A DNA stretch of 8,175 bases, from NCBI GenBank assembly GCA_017460265.1, contig JAFUBJ010000433.1, positions 1 to 8,175 of the forward strand, in the 5' to 3' direction. A program made the position numbers and the translations under genes. Positions 1 to 6,235 of the stretch are shown piece by piece. A model generated the notes under the pieces. The model was not told the origin of the DNA. It saw only the letters and a list, made by a program, of their open reading frames with translations, and ran no database searches. The stretch comes from Atopobiaceae bacterium (lineage in GTDB: Bacteria; Actinomycetota; Coriobacteriia; Coriobacteriales; Atopobiaceae). How positions within the stretch are numbered: position 1 is the first letter of the stretch; each line of letters begins with the position of its first letter.

Positions 1-2
1 CA

Positions 3-1352
3 GTGCGCGTCGTCTCGATCGGGACAACCGCCACCGACAGGGCCGACGGCGACCCCACGGTCGCGGCAGCCAAGGTCGAGGTCGTCGACGTGGTCTCCTA
101 CCAGGGCCTCACGCCTGGCCCGGAGTACGCGGTGACCGGCACGCTCATGGACCGCGAGACCGGCAAGCCCGTGACCGACGGGTCCGGCAAGCCGGTGACA
201 GCCAGCACCTCGTTCAAGCCCGAAAAGGCTGACGGCGAGGTGAGCGTCACCTTCGAGCTGGACGCATCGCAGCTGGGAGGGCACGACCTCGTGGCCTTCG
301 AGGTGCTGACCCAGGGCAAGGCGACGGTGGCCACGCACGAGGACCTCTCCGACGAGGGCCAGACCGTCCGCATCCCCAAGATCGGCACCACCGCCACCGA
401 CGCCTCCGACGGCGACCACGTGGCACAGGCATCCGCCAAGCTCCGCATCGCCGACGAGGTGGCCTACGAGGGCCTCACGCCGGGCCAGGAGTACGTCGTG
501 ACCGGCACCCTGATGGACAGGGCCACGGGAAAGGCGGTCGACGGCGCGACGGCGAGCACCACCTTCACCCCGGAGGAGGAGTCCGGCACCGTAACAGTCA
601 CGTTCGAGCTCGACGGCTCCAAGCTGGCCGGGCACGACCTCGTGGCCTTCGAGGTCCTCACGCGCGGTGAGGCCGCCGTGGCCACCCACGAGGACATCGA
701 GGACGAGGGCCAGACGGTGCGCGTCGTCTCGATCGGGACCACCGCCACCGACAAGGCGGACGGCGACCACACGGTCGCGGCCGCCAAGGCCGAGGTCGTC
801 GACGTGGTCGCCTACCAGGGCCTCACGCCAGGCCAGGAGTACGTCGTGACCGGCACGCTCATGGACCGCGAGACCGGCAAGCCCGTGACCGACGGCTCCG
901 GCAAGCCCGTGACCGCCAGCGCGACCCTCAAGCCCGAGAAGGCGGACGGCCAGGTGAGCGTCACCTTCGAGCTCGACGCCTCGCAGCTGGGCGGGCACGA
1001 CCTCGTCGCCTTCGAGGTGCTGACCCAGGGCGAGGCGACCGTGGCCACCCACGAGGACCTGAAGGACGGGGGCCAGACGGTCCACGTCGAGGAGCCCAAG
1101 GTGCCCGAGAACCCGACCACGCCGCGTCTGCTGCCCAAGACGGGCGACGACACCCGGCTCGGGCCGTTCGTGGCGGCGATGGTGCTCAGCGGCTCCGGCC
1201 TCGTCGCGCTCGGCGCGTGGGAGCTACGCCGGCGCCACCGCGACGACGGCTGGGACGGCGACGACCCGGACGACGGCTACCCACACATCAGGCGCGGCCG
1301 CGTCACGCAGGTCATGCCCGATCTCGGCCAGGGGGAGGAGGTGATTCCGTGA
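3..1352 (+). CDS. Sortase-anchored VaFE-repeat surface protein (5' end outside window)
   Basis: Cell-wall-anchored, adhesin or pilin-like (SpaA-type) surface protein, cut at its 5' end by the window edge. The GTG at position 3 is an internal Val codon: the same codon recurs inside the later repeat at 717, preceded there by Gln-Thr. Residues are numbered from that codon. Residues 6-364 are three tandem domains, each opening with IGTTATD, carrying GHDLVAFEVLT and closing with D(E/G)GQTV. This is the VaFE / Thr-Gln ester-bond fold, in which an N-terminal Thr and a C-terminal Gln (Q120, Q237, Q358) are expected to cross-link. A Pro-rich spacer leads to LPKTG (377-381), a hydrophobic helix (about 386-406) and an Arg-rich stop-transfer. 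Unusually, a further ~37-residue Asp-rich then mixed tail follows (413-449). The gene overlaps the next small gene by 4 nt. In related elements such proteins sit with conjugation genes, so a mating or host-contact role is inferred. Confidence 0.93.
   Translation: MRVVSIGTTATDRADGDPTVAAAKVEVVDVVSYQGLTPGPEYAVTGTLMDRETGKPVTDGSGKPVTASTSFKPEKADGEVSVTFELDASQLGGHDLVAFEVLTQGKATVATHEDLSDEGQTVRIPKIGTTATDASDGDHVAQASAKLRIADEVAYEGLTPGQEYVVTGTLMDRATGKAVDGATASTTFTPEEESGTVTVTFELDGSKLAGHDLVAFEVLTRGEAAVATHEDIEDEGQTVRVVSIGTTATDKADGDHTVAAAKAEVVDVVAYQGLTPGQEYVVTGTLMDRETGKPVTDGSGKPVTASATLKPEKADGQVSVTFELDASQLGGHDLVAFEVLTQGEATVATHEDLKDGGQTVHVEEPKVPENPTTPRLLPKTGDDTRLGPFVAAMVLSGSGLVALGAWELRRRHRDDGWDGDDPDDGYPHIRRGRVTQVMPDLGQGEEVIP
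18..1094 (+). repeat. Three tandem VaFE-domain coding repeats (A-B-A' pattern)
   Basis: Units begin at 18, 381 and 732, each at the codon for Ile of IGTTATD, with lengths of about 363, 351 and 363 nt. Units 1 and 3 are far more alike than either is to unit 2: I count 13 residue differences over roughly 116 aligned residues. Both share the TDGSGKPVTAS insertion that unit 2 lacks. Long exact nucleotide matches, such as 3-25 with 717-739, make the array prone to recombination in steps of one or two units. More units probably lie upstream of the window. Confidence 0.9.
1336..1346 (+). promoter_or_regulatory. Near-perfect Shine-Dalgarno for the 34-aa peptide
   Basis: AGGAGGTGATT lies inside the last codons of the surface-protein gene, with GGAGG ending 7 nt before the GTG at 1349. 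It matches the 16S anti-SD complement over about 10 bases, and it is the strongest ribosome site seen in the window. It fixes the start of the downstream small gene and argues that this gene is translated efficiently. Confidence 0.85.
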
Positions 1353-1453
1353 GGAAGGCGATCCTGGTGGCGATTGGCGTCATCGCGCTGACCGCCTATG
1401 CCTGCTGCCGAGTGGCGGGCGAGGCGGACCGGATGGAGGGGCTCTACCGGTAG
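1349..1453 (+). CDS. 34-aa single-pass membrane peptide, coupled to the surface protein
   Basis: A small gene starting at GTG; its first bases overlap the TGA of the surface-protein gene (GTGA overlap) and it is preceded by a near-consensus ribosome site. The peptide starts MRKA, has a hydrophobic helix at about residues 4-20 ending in Tyr-Ala-Cys-Cys, and then a short charged tail with Arg, Glu and Asp ending in Leu-Tyr-Arg. There is no clear lipobox, so the paired cysteines (19-20) are more likely at a membrane interface than a lipidation site. A hairpin terminator begins 26 nt after the stop, so this is the last gene of the transcript. I do not recognise a family. A role alongside the anchored protein (stability, export, mating-pair function) is inferred only from the overlap. 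Its start and existence are well supported by the ribosome site and the coupling. Confidence 0.75.
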   Translation: MRKAILVAIGVIALTAYACCRVAGEADRMEGLYR

Positions 1454-1478
1454 GAGCAGTAAACCAATAGAACGAACG

Positions 1479-1509
1479 AGGCGGCGGCCAGAAGGACCGC
1501 CGCCTTTAT
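1479..1509 (+). terminator. Rho-independent terminator after the surface-protein operon
   Basis: Arms AGGCGGCGG (1479-1487) and CCGCCGCCT (1497-1505) are perfectly complementary around a 9-nt loop and are followed by TTTATAT. The U-tract is short, but the stem is GC-rich and the position, 26 nt past the stop at 1453, is right for ending the rightward transcript. Confidence 0.8.
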
Positions 1510-1612
1510 ATACGCAGCTGATAATACCTGGCGCCTCACGCTACTGCACATAAGGCTTGAGATGCCGTTTGGGCTTGGCCGCCGATGCCAGCATCCGACC
1601 GGATATGACCTC

Positions 1613-2080
1613 TTATGCAGCCCGTTTAAGGTACCATGCGGCACCTCCAGCACCCAACATCACAGCTATAACGAAGGCTGAGAGCTGCCTAGAACGCTTG
1701 TGGGAGTGCGAAAGCTGCTCACGCTGAAATGCCCGGCTCTCCGCATCGGTCCGCTCCGTAGATGCTGCGGCCCCTCTCATCTTATCGATGAGACTGAGTT
1801 GCTGCTCGATTGTTAGGTTCGGGCCCTCTCTCTGCAGCGTTGTGCTACAGGCCGTCAAAAGTTCGTGGTTCTGCTTTTGGACCATCTTCCTTGAGGCCGC
1901 ATCCGACGAGATTGCGCGCATGGTGTTCACCCGATCATCCCTCAGCCAGGCTAAGGCCTCACCGAAGATGCCGCCAATTCGCTCCTCGTTGAGGACTTGC
2001 TCGTACGGCCTGCTCTCGACCACAGAGGGCCTGTTCGCCATCTGGTTTGGACCGATCTCCTGCCTTGTGATCTCGTTCAT
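1613..2080 (-). CDS. 155-aa tail-anchored membrane protein, unknown function
   Basis: I do not recognise a family. The protein is a polar, helix-prone soluble part (residues 1-130, rich in Glu, Arg, Gln and Ser; 88-125 could form an amphipathic or coiled helix) followed by a basic patch HKRSR and one C-terminal hydrophobic helix at about 134-151, ending KRAA. No signal peptide is seen, so an N-in, C-terminally anchored topology is likely. The ATG is 9 nt after the TAA of the 272-aa HTH gene, and GGGAAG precedes it, so the two are almost certainly one leftward operon. Base composition looks lower in GC than the flanking conjugation genes. The pairing of a DNA-binding partner with a small membrane protein resembles the layout of some toxin-antitoxin or abortive-infection modules. 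That comparison is an inference from layout, not homology. Confidence 0.72.
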   Translation of the reverse strand: MNEITRQEIGPNQMANRPSVVESRPYEQVLNEERIGGIFGEALAWLRDDRVNTMRAISSDAASRKMVQKQNHELLTACSTTLQREGPNLTIEQQLSLIDKMRGAAASTERTDAESRAFQREQLSHSHKRSRQLSAFVIAVMLGAGGAAWYLKRAA

Positions 2081-2089
2081 GTGCTTCCC

Positions 2090-2908
2090 TTACTGTTGAA
2101 TGATTTCTTGGTCGCCCGTGTACTCAACTGCCGGGTGTCCGATTAGGAACAGCTCTAACCTTTCTGCCTCCGATATGCCGAGCTCAAACTCCGTCCCTTG
2201 CGTGTGGTCGGCATTTGTGTACCAGATGGCGCGCTTCCCCTTGTCGTGGGACTTGCGAATGATCACGCTGCCCGGCTCGCAAAGCCCCTCGAGCCCCTCG
2301 GGGCAGTCTCCAAGGTTCACGTTCCATGCGTACTCGGCATCGGTGAAGCCGCGCCGGAGGGGGGCTGCCATCTCGGGCACCATCCATCCCGAGGCCGTCT
2401 TCATGGCGGAGCGAATCTTTCCCCTCCGAATCCAGACCCTTATCGTCGCCGGGGCCACCCCTCGCTCGCTTGCGAACTCATCTACGCTGAGCAGCCTGCA
2501 TCTCGTCTCGATGATCTTCAGTCGCGAGTCGTACTCCTCGACTTCAAGCCATTCGTCATGCCCGTTGTCTGCAATATCGGACAGCGAGACATGTCGGATT
2601 AGGAGTGAGGTTCCATGGCTGTCAATCGCGAACTCGTAGCACCATCCTTCGTCGAGCGCCTCGAATAGGGTGGTTTCCCTCACGCAATCACGGAACCCTC
2701 GCAGGTTGCTCAGCGTTGCCTCGAGGTATCGTCTACCCTCAAGGTCCTCTTCGGGGCACCTCGAGACTAGTCCTTCCGTCAGCTTCAATACAGCATCTAT
2801 CCGACGGAGTAGCGCTTGCTTGGTTGTCATGTACTCCTGGCTGAAGAGCTCGCGCTTGCGGGCGTTCGAGTCTTCATCTAGGTCAAGTAGTTCCTCCCTG
2901 CGTGACAT
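2090..2908 (-). CDS. 272-aa helix-turn-helix (MerR/excisionase-like) protein
   Basis: The middle of the protein holds a winged-helix/excisionase-type DNA-binding segment at about residues 139-180. SVDEFASERGVAPATIRVWI reads as helix-turn-helix, followed by RRGKIRSAMK and GWMVPE, the usual order in MerR/Xis-like folds. It is framed by an acidic N-terminal region (1-138) and a C-terminal region (181-272) that opens with RRGFTDAEYAW. From memory this layout resembles a class of hypothetical HTH proteins in Clostridia and Coriobacteria with no established role; I could not confirm this. ATG 2908 is preceded by GAGGGG at good spacing. ATG at codon 27 (2830) has AGGAG only 3 nt away and is a weaker alternative. 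It is first in a leftward pair with the tail-anchored gene and divergent from the nuclease gene, so it could regulate both. Function beyond DNA binding is unknown. Confidence 0.82.
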   Translation of the reverse strand: MSRREELLDLDEDSNARKRELFSQEYMTTKQALLRRIDAVLKLTEGLVSRCPEEDLEGRRYLEATLSNLRGFRDCVRETTLFEALDEGWCYEFAIDSHGTSLLIRHVSLSDIADNGHDEWLEVEEYDSRLKIIETRCRLLSVDEFASERGVAPATIRVWIRRGKIRSAMKTASGWMVPEMAAPLRRGFTDAEYAWNVNLGDCPEGLEGLCEPGSVIIRKSHDKGKRAIWYTNADHTQGTEFELGISEAERLELFLIGHPAVEYTGDQEIIQQ

Positions 2909-2940
2909 CCGTCCCCTCTCGCTCTCAAGTGTTGAAGAAA

Positions 2941-2968
2941 CTGTAACGCAGCGGGTCAGTTATTGCAA
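2941..2968 (-). promoter_or_regulatory. Candidate leftward promoter for the HTH gene
   Basis: Reading leftward, TTGCAA (2963-2968) and TTACAG (2941-2946) are 16 nt apart and lie about 35-60 nt upstream of the ATG at 2908. The -35 agrees moderately with consensus and the -10 is poor. It is offered as the best match in this gap, not as an assigned promoter. Confidence 0.3.
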
Positions 2969-2978
2969 GAGCGTGGAG

Positions 2979-3029
2979 CCCGAAAACGAGGCATCCGGCC
3001 GTTCGATGAGGCCATCGCCCGCTTTCGGG
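2979..3029. repeat. Imperfect inverted repeat in the divergent intergenic region
   Basis: CCCGAAAACG (2979-2988) and CGCTTTCGGG (3020-3029) are complementary at 9 of 10 positions, with 31 nt between them. The repeat lies between the leftward HTH gene and the rightward nuclease gene, the place for a shared operator. A protein with an HTH domain is encoded next door. The link is inferred. Confidence 0.4.
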
Positions 3030-3082
3030 GATATGGTCTATCCTGTGCTTCAGTCCGGAATGTCCAAACATGCGAGGTTCCC

Positions 3083-4273
3083 ATGGGGAGAAATCGAAAT
3101 GGCCTGAGTGACGGCGAGTGCCTTGATGGCCTGCTTGGTGCCATCGAAGAACTCGAGATGGAACTCGCCGATTTGCAGGCTGGCCCGAACGAGCTGAACG
3201 TCTTCGAGGTCCTCGGGATCACCAATACTGAGATCCGCCACAGCAACGTAATCGCCTGGCTCATGCGGCCAGGGGGAAGCCATGGCCTCGACGACGCGGT
3301 CCTCTCGAGGCTCATAGAGAGGTCGGGTGGCACCCCGCCCGAGGACATGCGGGACTTCCGCATTCTGCGCGAGTCGGACAACATCGACATCCTGGCGGCG
3401 TCCACCAAGAACAGGATGACGCTTGCAATTGAGAACAAGGTCTGGTCGGGGGAGCACGATGACCAGCTGGCGCGTTACCAGGGAATCATCGAGCGTCGAT
3501 ACCCAGGCTGGGAACACCTCTACCTGTTCCTGAGCCCGTTCGGAACGCCTCCCGAGGGCGAGGCGGACCGAGAGACGTGGGTCCCCATAGACTATCGTGC
3601 GCTATTGGGCGCCATCGAAATGGCGCTGGAAGGCGCGGACGTCCCTGCCAAGGCGAGGATGCTTATCGACGACTACGTCGGAAGTGTGAGGAGGCACATC
3701 GTGGGTGACGAGTCCCTGCAAGAACGTTGCGTCGAGATCTACCTGGAGCACAAGCGCGCCATCGACCTCATCATGAAGAATCTGCCCGACACGACGAAGA
3801 CCGTTCACCAGTACGTACGCGAGTGGGCGCACCGACTCCCCGGCGTCGAGGTCGTCGACGGCTGCTCGCGGGGAAAGCAGTACGTGAGGTTCAGGACGAA
3901 GAGCCTCGAGGAGCGGTTCCCGCCGGTGGATGGATCCGACAACTGGGGGCAGCGGCACTACTGGTTCTACGAGATGATCAGCCGCCCAGCAAAGGACGGC
4001 GTGGGGTGCGACCTGTCCCTCCAGCTGTGCTTCCACCTGCCCAAGAATGCGCCTTTCGGCAAGGAGAGGGTCGAGGCGTGCCATACCTTCACGGACGCCT
4101 TTTCTCGTGGAGACGGTGGCACGTTCCACGGGACATGGACTGGCTACTGCGGATACGTCGCGTACTTCTCACCGGGAGACTTAGATTATGACAGCCTCGC
4201 CGAGGCCTGCGACATCGCATGGGATGGCTTCACGCAGCGCGAGAGAGACGCCATCTCAGCGGTGTGCTACTAG
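3083..4273 (+). CDS. PD-(D/E)XK superfamily nuclease protein (PDDEXK_4-like)
   Basis: A 396-aa protein whose first half matches the PD-(D/E)XK nuclease layout of the PDDEXK_4 family. Residues 37-60 carry the N-terminal signature NVFEVLGITNTEIRHSNVIA. The core follows with NIDIL (Asp102), then LAIENKV (Glu117-x-Lys119), then DDQLARY (Gln128 region), and a strand-rich HLYLFLSP. Asp102, Glu117 and Lys119 form the expected metal-binding and catalytic set, so the enzyme looks intact. The C-terminal half (about 215-396) is Trp/Tyr-rich, contains VRFRTKS and LSLQLCFHLP, and may be a separate target- or ligand-sensing domain. ATG 3083 is preferred: GAGGT lies just upstream, and the family signature follows about 40 residues later. 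The frame stays open to a TTG at 2963, which would add 40 unconvincing residues. Members occur with phage-defence or restriction cargo, so defence is plausible; substrate is unknown. Confidence 0.88.
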   Translation: MGRNRNGLSDGECLDGLLGAIEELEMELADLQAGPNELNVFEVLGITNTEIRHSNVIAWLMRPGGSHGLDDAVLSRLIERSGGTPPEDMRDFRILRESDNIDILAASTKNRMTLAIENKVWSGEHDDQLARYQGIIERRYPGWEHLYLFLSPFGTPPEGEADRETWVPIDYRALLGAIEMALEGADVPAKARMLIDDYVGSVRRHIVGDESLQERCVEIYLEHKRAIDLIMKNLPDTTKTVHQYVREWAHRLPGVEVVDGCSRGKQYVRFRTKSLEERFPPVDGSDNWGQRHYWFYEMISRPAKDGVGCDLSLQLCFHLPKNAPFGKERVEACHTFTDAFSRGDGGTFHGTWTGYCGYVAYFSPGDLDYDSLAEACDIAWDGFTQRERDAISAVCY

Positions 4274-4357
4274 GCTCACGTTTCTGATTTGCAATTGATA
4301 GTCCCAGTCGCCTAGCAAGGTGGTCTAGTCTTCTAATGCTCGTGAATACGCTCTTAC

Positions 4358-4462
4358 TTACGACCCGTAGTGCCAGAACAGCAGGATGATTCTCGCCACG
4401 AACCTCATCCACATCAGAAAGAACTTGCCTATCGCACCCAGTACACGCTTGGCCACGCCCAT
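4358..4462 (-). CDS. 34-aa cationic hydrophobic peptide at the end of the mobilization operon
   Basis: A small gene of 35 codons including TAA. The ATG at 4462 is 11 nt after the TAG of the 179-aa gene, and AGGAG (4471-4475), which overlaps that stop, sits 8 nt before the ATG. The peptide begins MGVAKRVLGAIGKFF and continues with a Met/Trp/Phe-rich hydrophobic stretch ending FWHYGS. It has five Lys/Arg (K5, R6, K13, R20, R24), no Asp or Glu and two Trp, so it would form a basic amphipathic or membrane-spanning helix. Composition is like that of type I toxins, leaderless bacteriocins or small membrane regulators; none can be assigned. It is too short for ordinary gene calling and overlaps nothing on its own strand. 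Support comes from the ribosome site, tight coupling and non-random composition. Confidence 0.62.
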   Translation of the reverse strand: MGVAKRVLGAIGKFFLMWMRFVARIILLFWHYGS

Positions 4463-4470
4463 CTCACACG

Positions 4471-4475
4471 CTCCT
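4471..4475 (-). promoter_or_regulatory. Ribosome binding site overlapping the upstream stop codon
   Basis: Read leftward, the sequence TAGGAG contains the stop of the 179-aa gene and AGGAG together, with an 8-nt spacer to the ATG at 4462. It decides the start of the 34-aa peptide and implies termination-reinitiation coupling. Confidence 0.6.
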
Positions 4476-5013
4476 ACTCGAAAGACTCGTCCGAGTAAAC
4501 ACTAGCAGCCACACCAGACACAAATTCATAGCTGGCTTCCGTCATGCCGAGCATCTCACAGACGAGCCGCTCACCATCGGGACTATGAAGCTCGCCTGAA
4601 AGGGCGTCCCTCAGGTAGTCGTGCAGCCACGTCGCGCGCCCCGCCATGGATCGCGCGGGCTCGTCCGCGTCGTAGAAGAGGTCGCTTGTCTCGTCGAGCC
4701 TCGCAACGTCGCAGAGGTCGGGTCCAATGCGCACCCACTGGAGGCGGCCGTCGAGCTCGACGGAGCGCACTTGCTCCACCTCCTCCTCGGAGAGGACGTG
4801 GAGCCGGCATCCCGCAGACCTCTGCGCCAGTGGCATGTCGGAGCCTTCCGAGCTCACGACCCGGTACCAGCTCGCCTCGACCCATAGCCCGTCGTCGAAA
4901 ACGACCCGCAGGTCCGTGAGGGCGTTCGTCCTGCCCAGTGCACTGTCGGTCGTCAGCGTGTTGGTGTCGAACTCCTCGATGGCGCCATCCTGGAAGCGCA
5001 CGGTGATCCTCAT
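4474..5013 (-). CDS. 179-aa acidic protein of unknown function, mobilization operon
   Basis: Its ATG overlaps the relaxase TGA by 4 nt (ATGA), so it is translationally coupled to the relaxase. The protein is acidic and soluble, with no signal peptide or membrane helix. The N-terminus (MRITVRFQDGAIEEFDT) alternates like beta strands and continues through a Trp-rich sheet-like stretch (36-52 and 90-97). The C-terminal half is helical (about 120-175). It resembles uncharacterised proteins that, as far as I recall, accompany relaxase genes in actinobacterial mobile elements, but I cannot name a family. Position suggests an accessory role in transfer or its control. The acidic surface could equally suit a DNA-mimic or an adaptor; both are speculation. 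Confidence 0.8.
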   Translation of the reverse strand: MRITVRFQDGAIEEFDTNTLTTDSALGRTNALTDLRVVFDDGLWVEASWYRVVSSEGSDMPLAQRSAGCRLHVLSEEEVEQVRSVELDGRLQWVRIGPDLCDVARLDETSDLFYDADEPARSMAGRATWLHDYLRDALSGELHSPDGERLVCEMLGMTEASYEFVSGVAASVYSDESFE

Positions 5014-6233
5014 CGCTCGGGCCTCCCGTCTCTCCTCGTCTGCTGGCGGGCGGGACGGCTGCCGTTGCGATGCTCCTGTCCGCCTCCGTGGTTGTTGCGC
5101 ATGCCCATTGAGCCTGCCGCCCTACGGCTGGGTTGTGCCGTCGGCCGCTCGGGGAGGATGCCGTGCTCGGCGCAGTACTGCCTGGCGCGCTCGAGCCTGG
5201 CAACCGCCGCCTCGCGGTTGGGCATGCCGCGCATTCTGCTGGCAGCTGAGTCCATGGCGGAGAGGCTCCTGAATCCGCCCCTGGAGACGACGCTCACCGC
5301 CTCCGAGAGCGCGACGAGCTCTCGCAGGTCCTTGACCTCGATGGCTCTGGCGGCGACCTCGCGGACGTTGCGCACGGTGACGGGGCCCGGCGCCTTCCTC
5401 GTGGGGCTCCTGAGCCAGTCCGTCACTTCGCGCCTAGTGTATGAGGCGCCGAGCTTGGATCCCGTCACTTGGCGGGAGGGCGTCCCGGCCAGGGAGTAGA
5501 CCCAGTCGCCCTTCCTCGAGGCGGACTCGCGCACGTTGACGCCCATCTCGCGGAGCGCCTGCCGGAAGTCATCGGGGCTCTTAGCGATGCCCTTGGCCAC
5601 GTCGACCCTCGCGCGGATGTCCGCCACCCATGAGTACTCGCCGCGCCGGGCGAGCGAAGCCTCGGTGCGGTCGACCGCTCTCCTCCGGTAGTGCGTCTCG
5701 TCGCGCGCGGCCCCGTCGAGCCTGCCGACGAAGTGCGTCAGCCCGGCGTCGCGCGCGATCCTCTGGAGCGAGCCGTTGAGCGCCCCGGGGTCGGGGTCCT
5801 GGAGCCTGCGGCCCGTGTCGAGGTTGGTGTTGTTGACGACGACGTGGGCGTGGGGCACGTGGTGCTCGTTGTCGTCGTGGTAGACGACGGCGACCTCGTA
5901 GTCGCCGAAGTTCTCCTCCACCCATGACATGGTGACAGACCGGAGCCGTGAGAGGCTCACTGCGTCCCTCGGGTCGGGGGAGATGACATAGTGCTTGTAG
6001 GTGCGTGCCTTCCTGCCCTTAAACGGCCTGTCGTTGCCCAGTTTTTCGCGGGTCCCGTCCATTATGGACGACCAGTCGTAGTCGCCGTACTCCGGGAGCC
6101 CGTCGTCACCCAACCCCTCCATCGGGGCGTCGAGGTTGAGGAAGTCCCGGGCGAGGGCGCGGCCCTCCTTCTCGAGGTAGCGCTGCGCGGCTCCGAGTCT
6201 GGTGTGCCCGGAGATTGCCTTGATGAACGGCAT
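5010..6233 (-). CDS. Relaxase / mobilization nuclease (MobA/VirD2-like)
   Basis: A 407-aa relaxase that would nick oriT and stay covalently attached to the transferred strand. The N-terminal 150 residues hold the relaxase core. Tyr19 in AAQRYLEKEGRAL is the likely nucleophile (motif I). HYVISPDP (81-88) is a conserved strand and loop. The metal-binding histidine motif is YHDDNEHHVPHAHVVVNNTN (118-137), with H128 and H130 as the classic H-x-H pair. The rest is helical, and the last ~50 residues are a low-complexity Arg/Gly/Gln-rich basic tail suited to DNA or coupling-protein contact. ATG 6233 follows the mobC stop by 2 nt and has GAGAGG within the end of mobC. It overlaps the next gene by 4 nt. 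The motif pattern suits the MOBP-type group; the exact MOB class is not certain from motifs alone. Confidence 0.95.
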   Translation of the reverse strand: MPFIKAISGHTRLGAAQRYLEKEGRALARDFLNLDAPMEGLGDDGLPEYGDYDWSSIMDGTREKLGNDRPFKGRKARTYKHYVISPDPRDAVSLSRLRSVTMSWVEENFGDYEVAVVYHDDNEHHVPHAHVVVNNTNLDTGRRLQDPDPGALNGSLQRIARDAGLTHFVGRLDGAARDETHYRRRAVDRTEASLARRGEYSWVADIRARVDVAKGIAKSPDDFRQALREMGVNVRESASRKGDWVYSLAGTPSRQVTGSKLGASYTRREVTDWLRSPTRKAPGPVTVRNVREVAARAIEVKDLRELVALSEAVSVVSRGGFRSLSAMDSAASRMRGMPNREAAVARLERARQYCAEHGILPERPTAQPSRRAAGSMGMRNNHGGGQEHRNGSRPARQQTRRDGRPER

Positions 6234-6235
6234 GG

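Noticed and set aside
1444..1653. 69-aa leftward frame with a hydrophobic C-terminus
   Set aside because: It runs through the terminator hairpin of the opposite strand and overlaps the end of the 155-aa gene. I found no support for it as a gene; the hydrophobic end is the complement of the terminator region.
2963..3082. 40-residue N-terminal extension of the nuclease from TTG 2963
   Set aside because: It would cover the divergent control region and has no clear ribosome site; the ATG at 3083 has GAGGT upstream and fits the family layout.
4274..4357. tRNA-like or attachment-site look of the short AT-richer gap
   Set aside because: CAAGGTGGTCTAG hints at a D-arm, but no acceptor stem or T-arm could be paired, and no direct repeat partner was seen in the window.
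4230..4412. 60-aa leftward frame starting at GTG
   Set aside because: It has no ribosome site, is antisense to the nuclease 3' end and overlaps the better supported 34-aa peptide in another frame.
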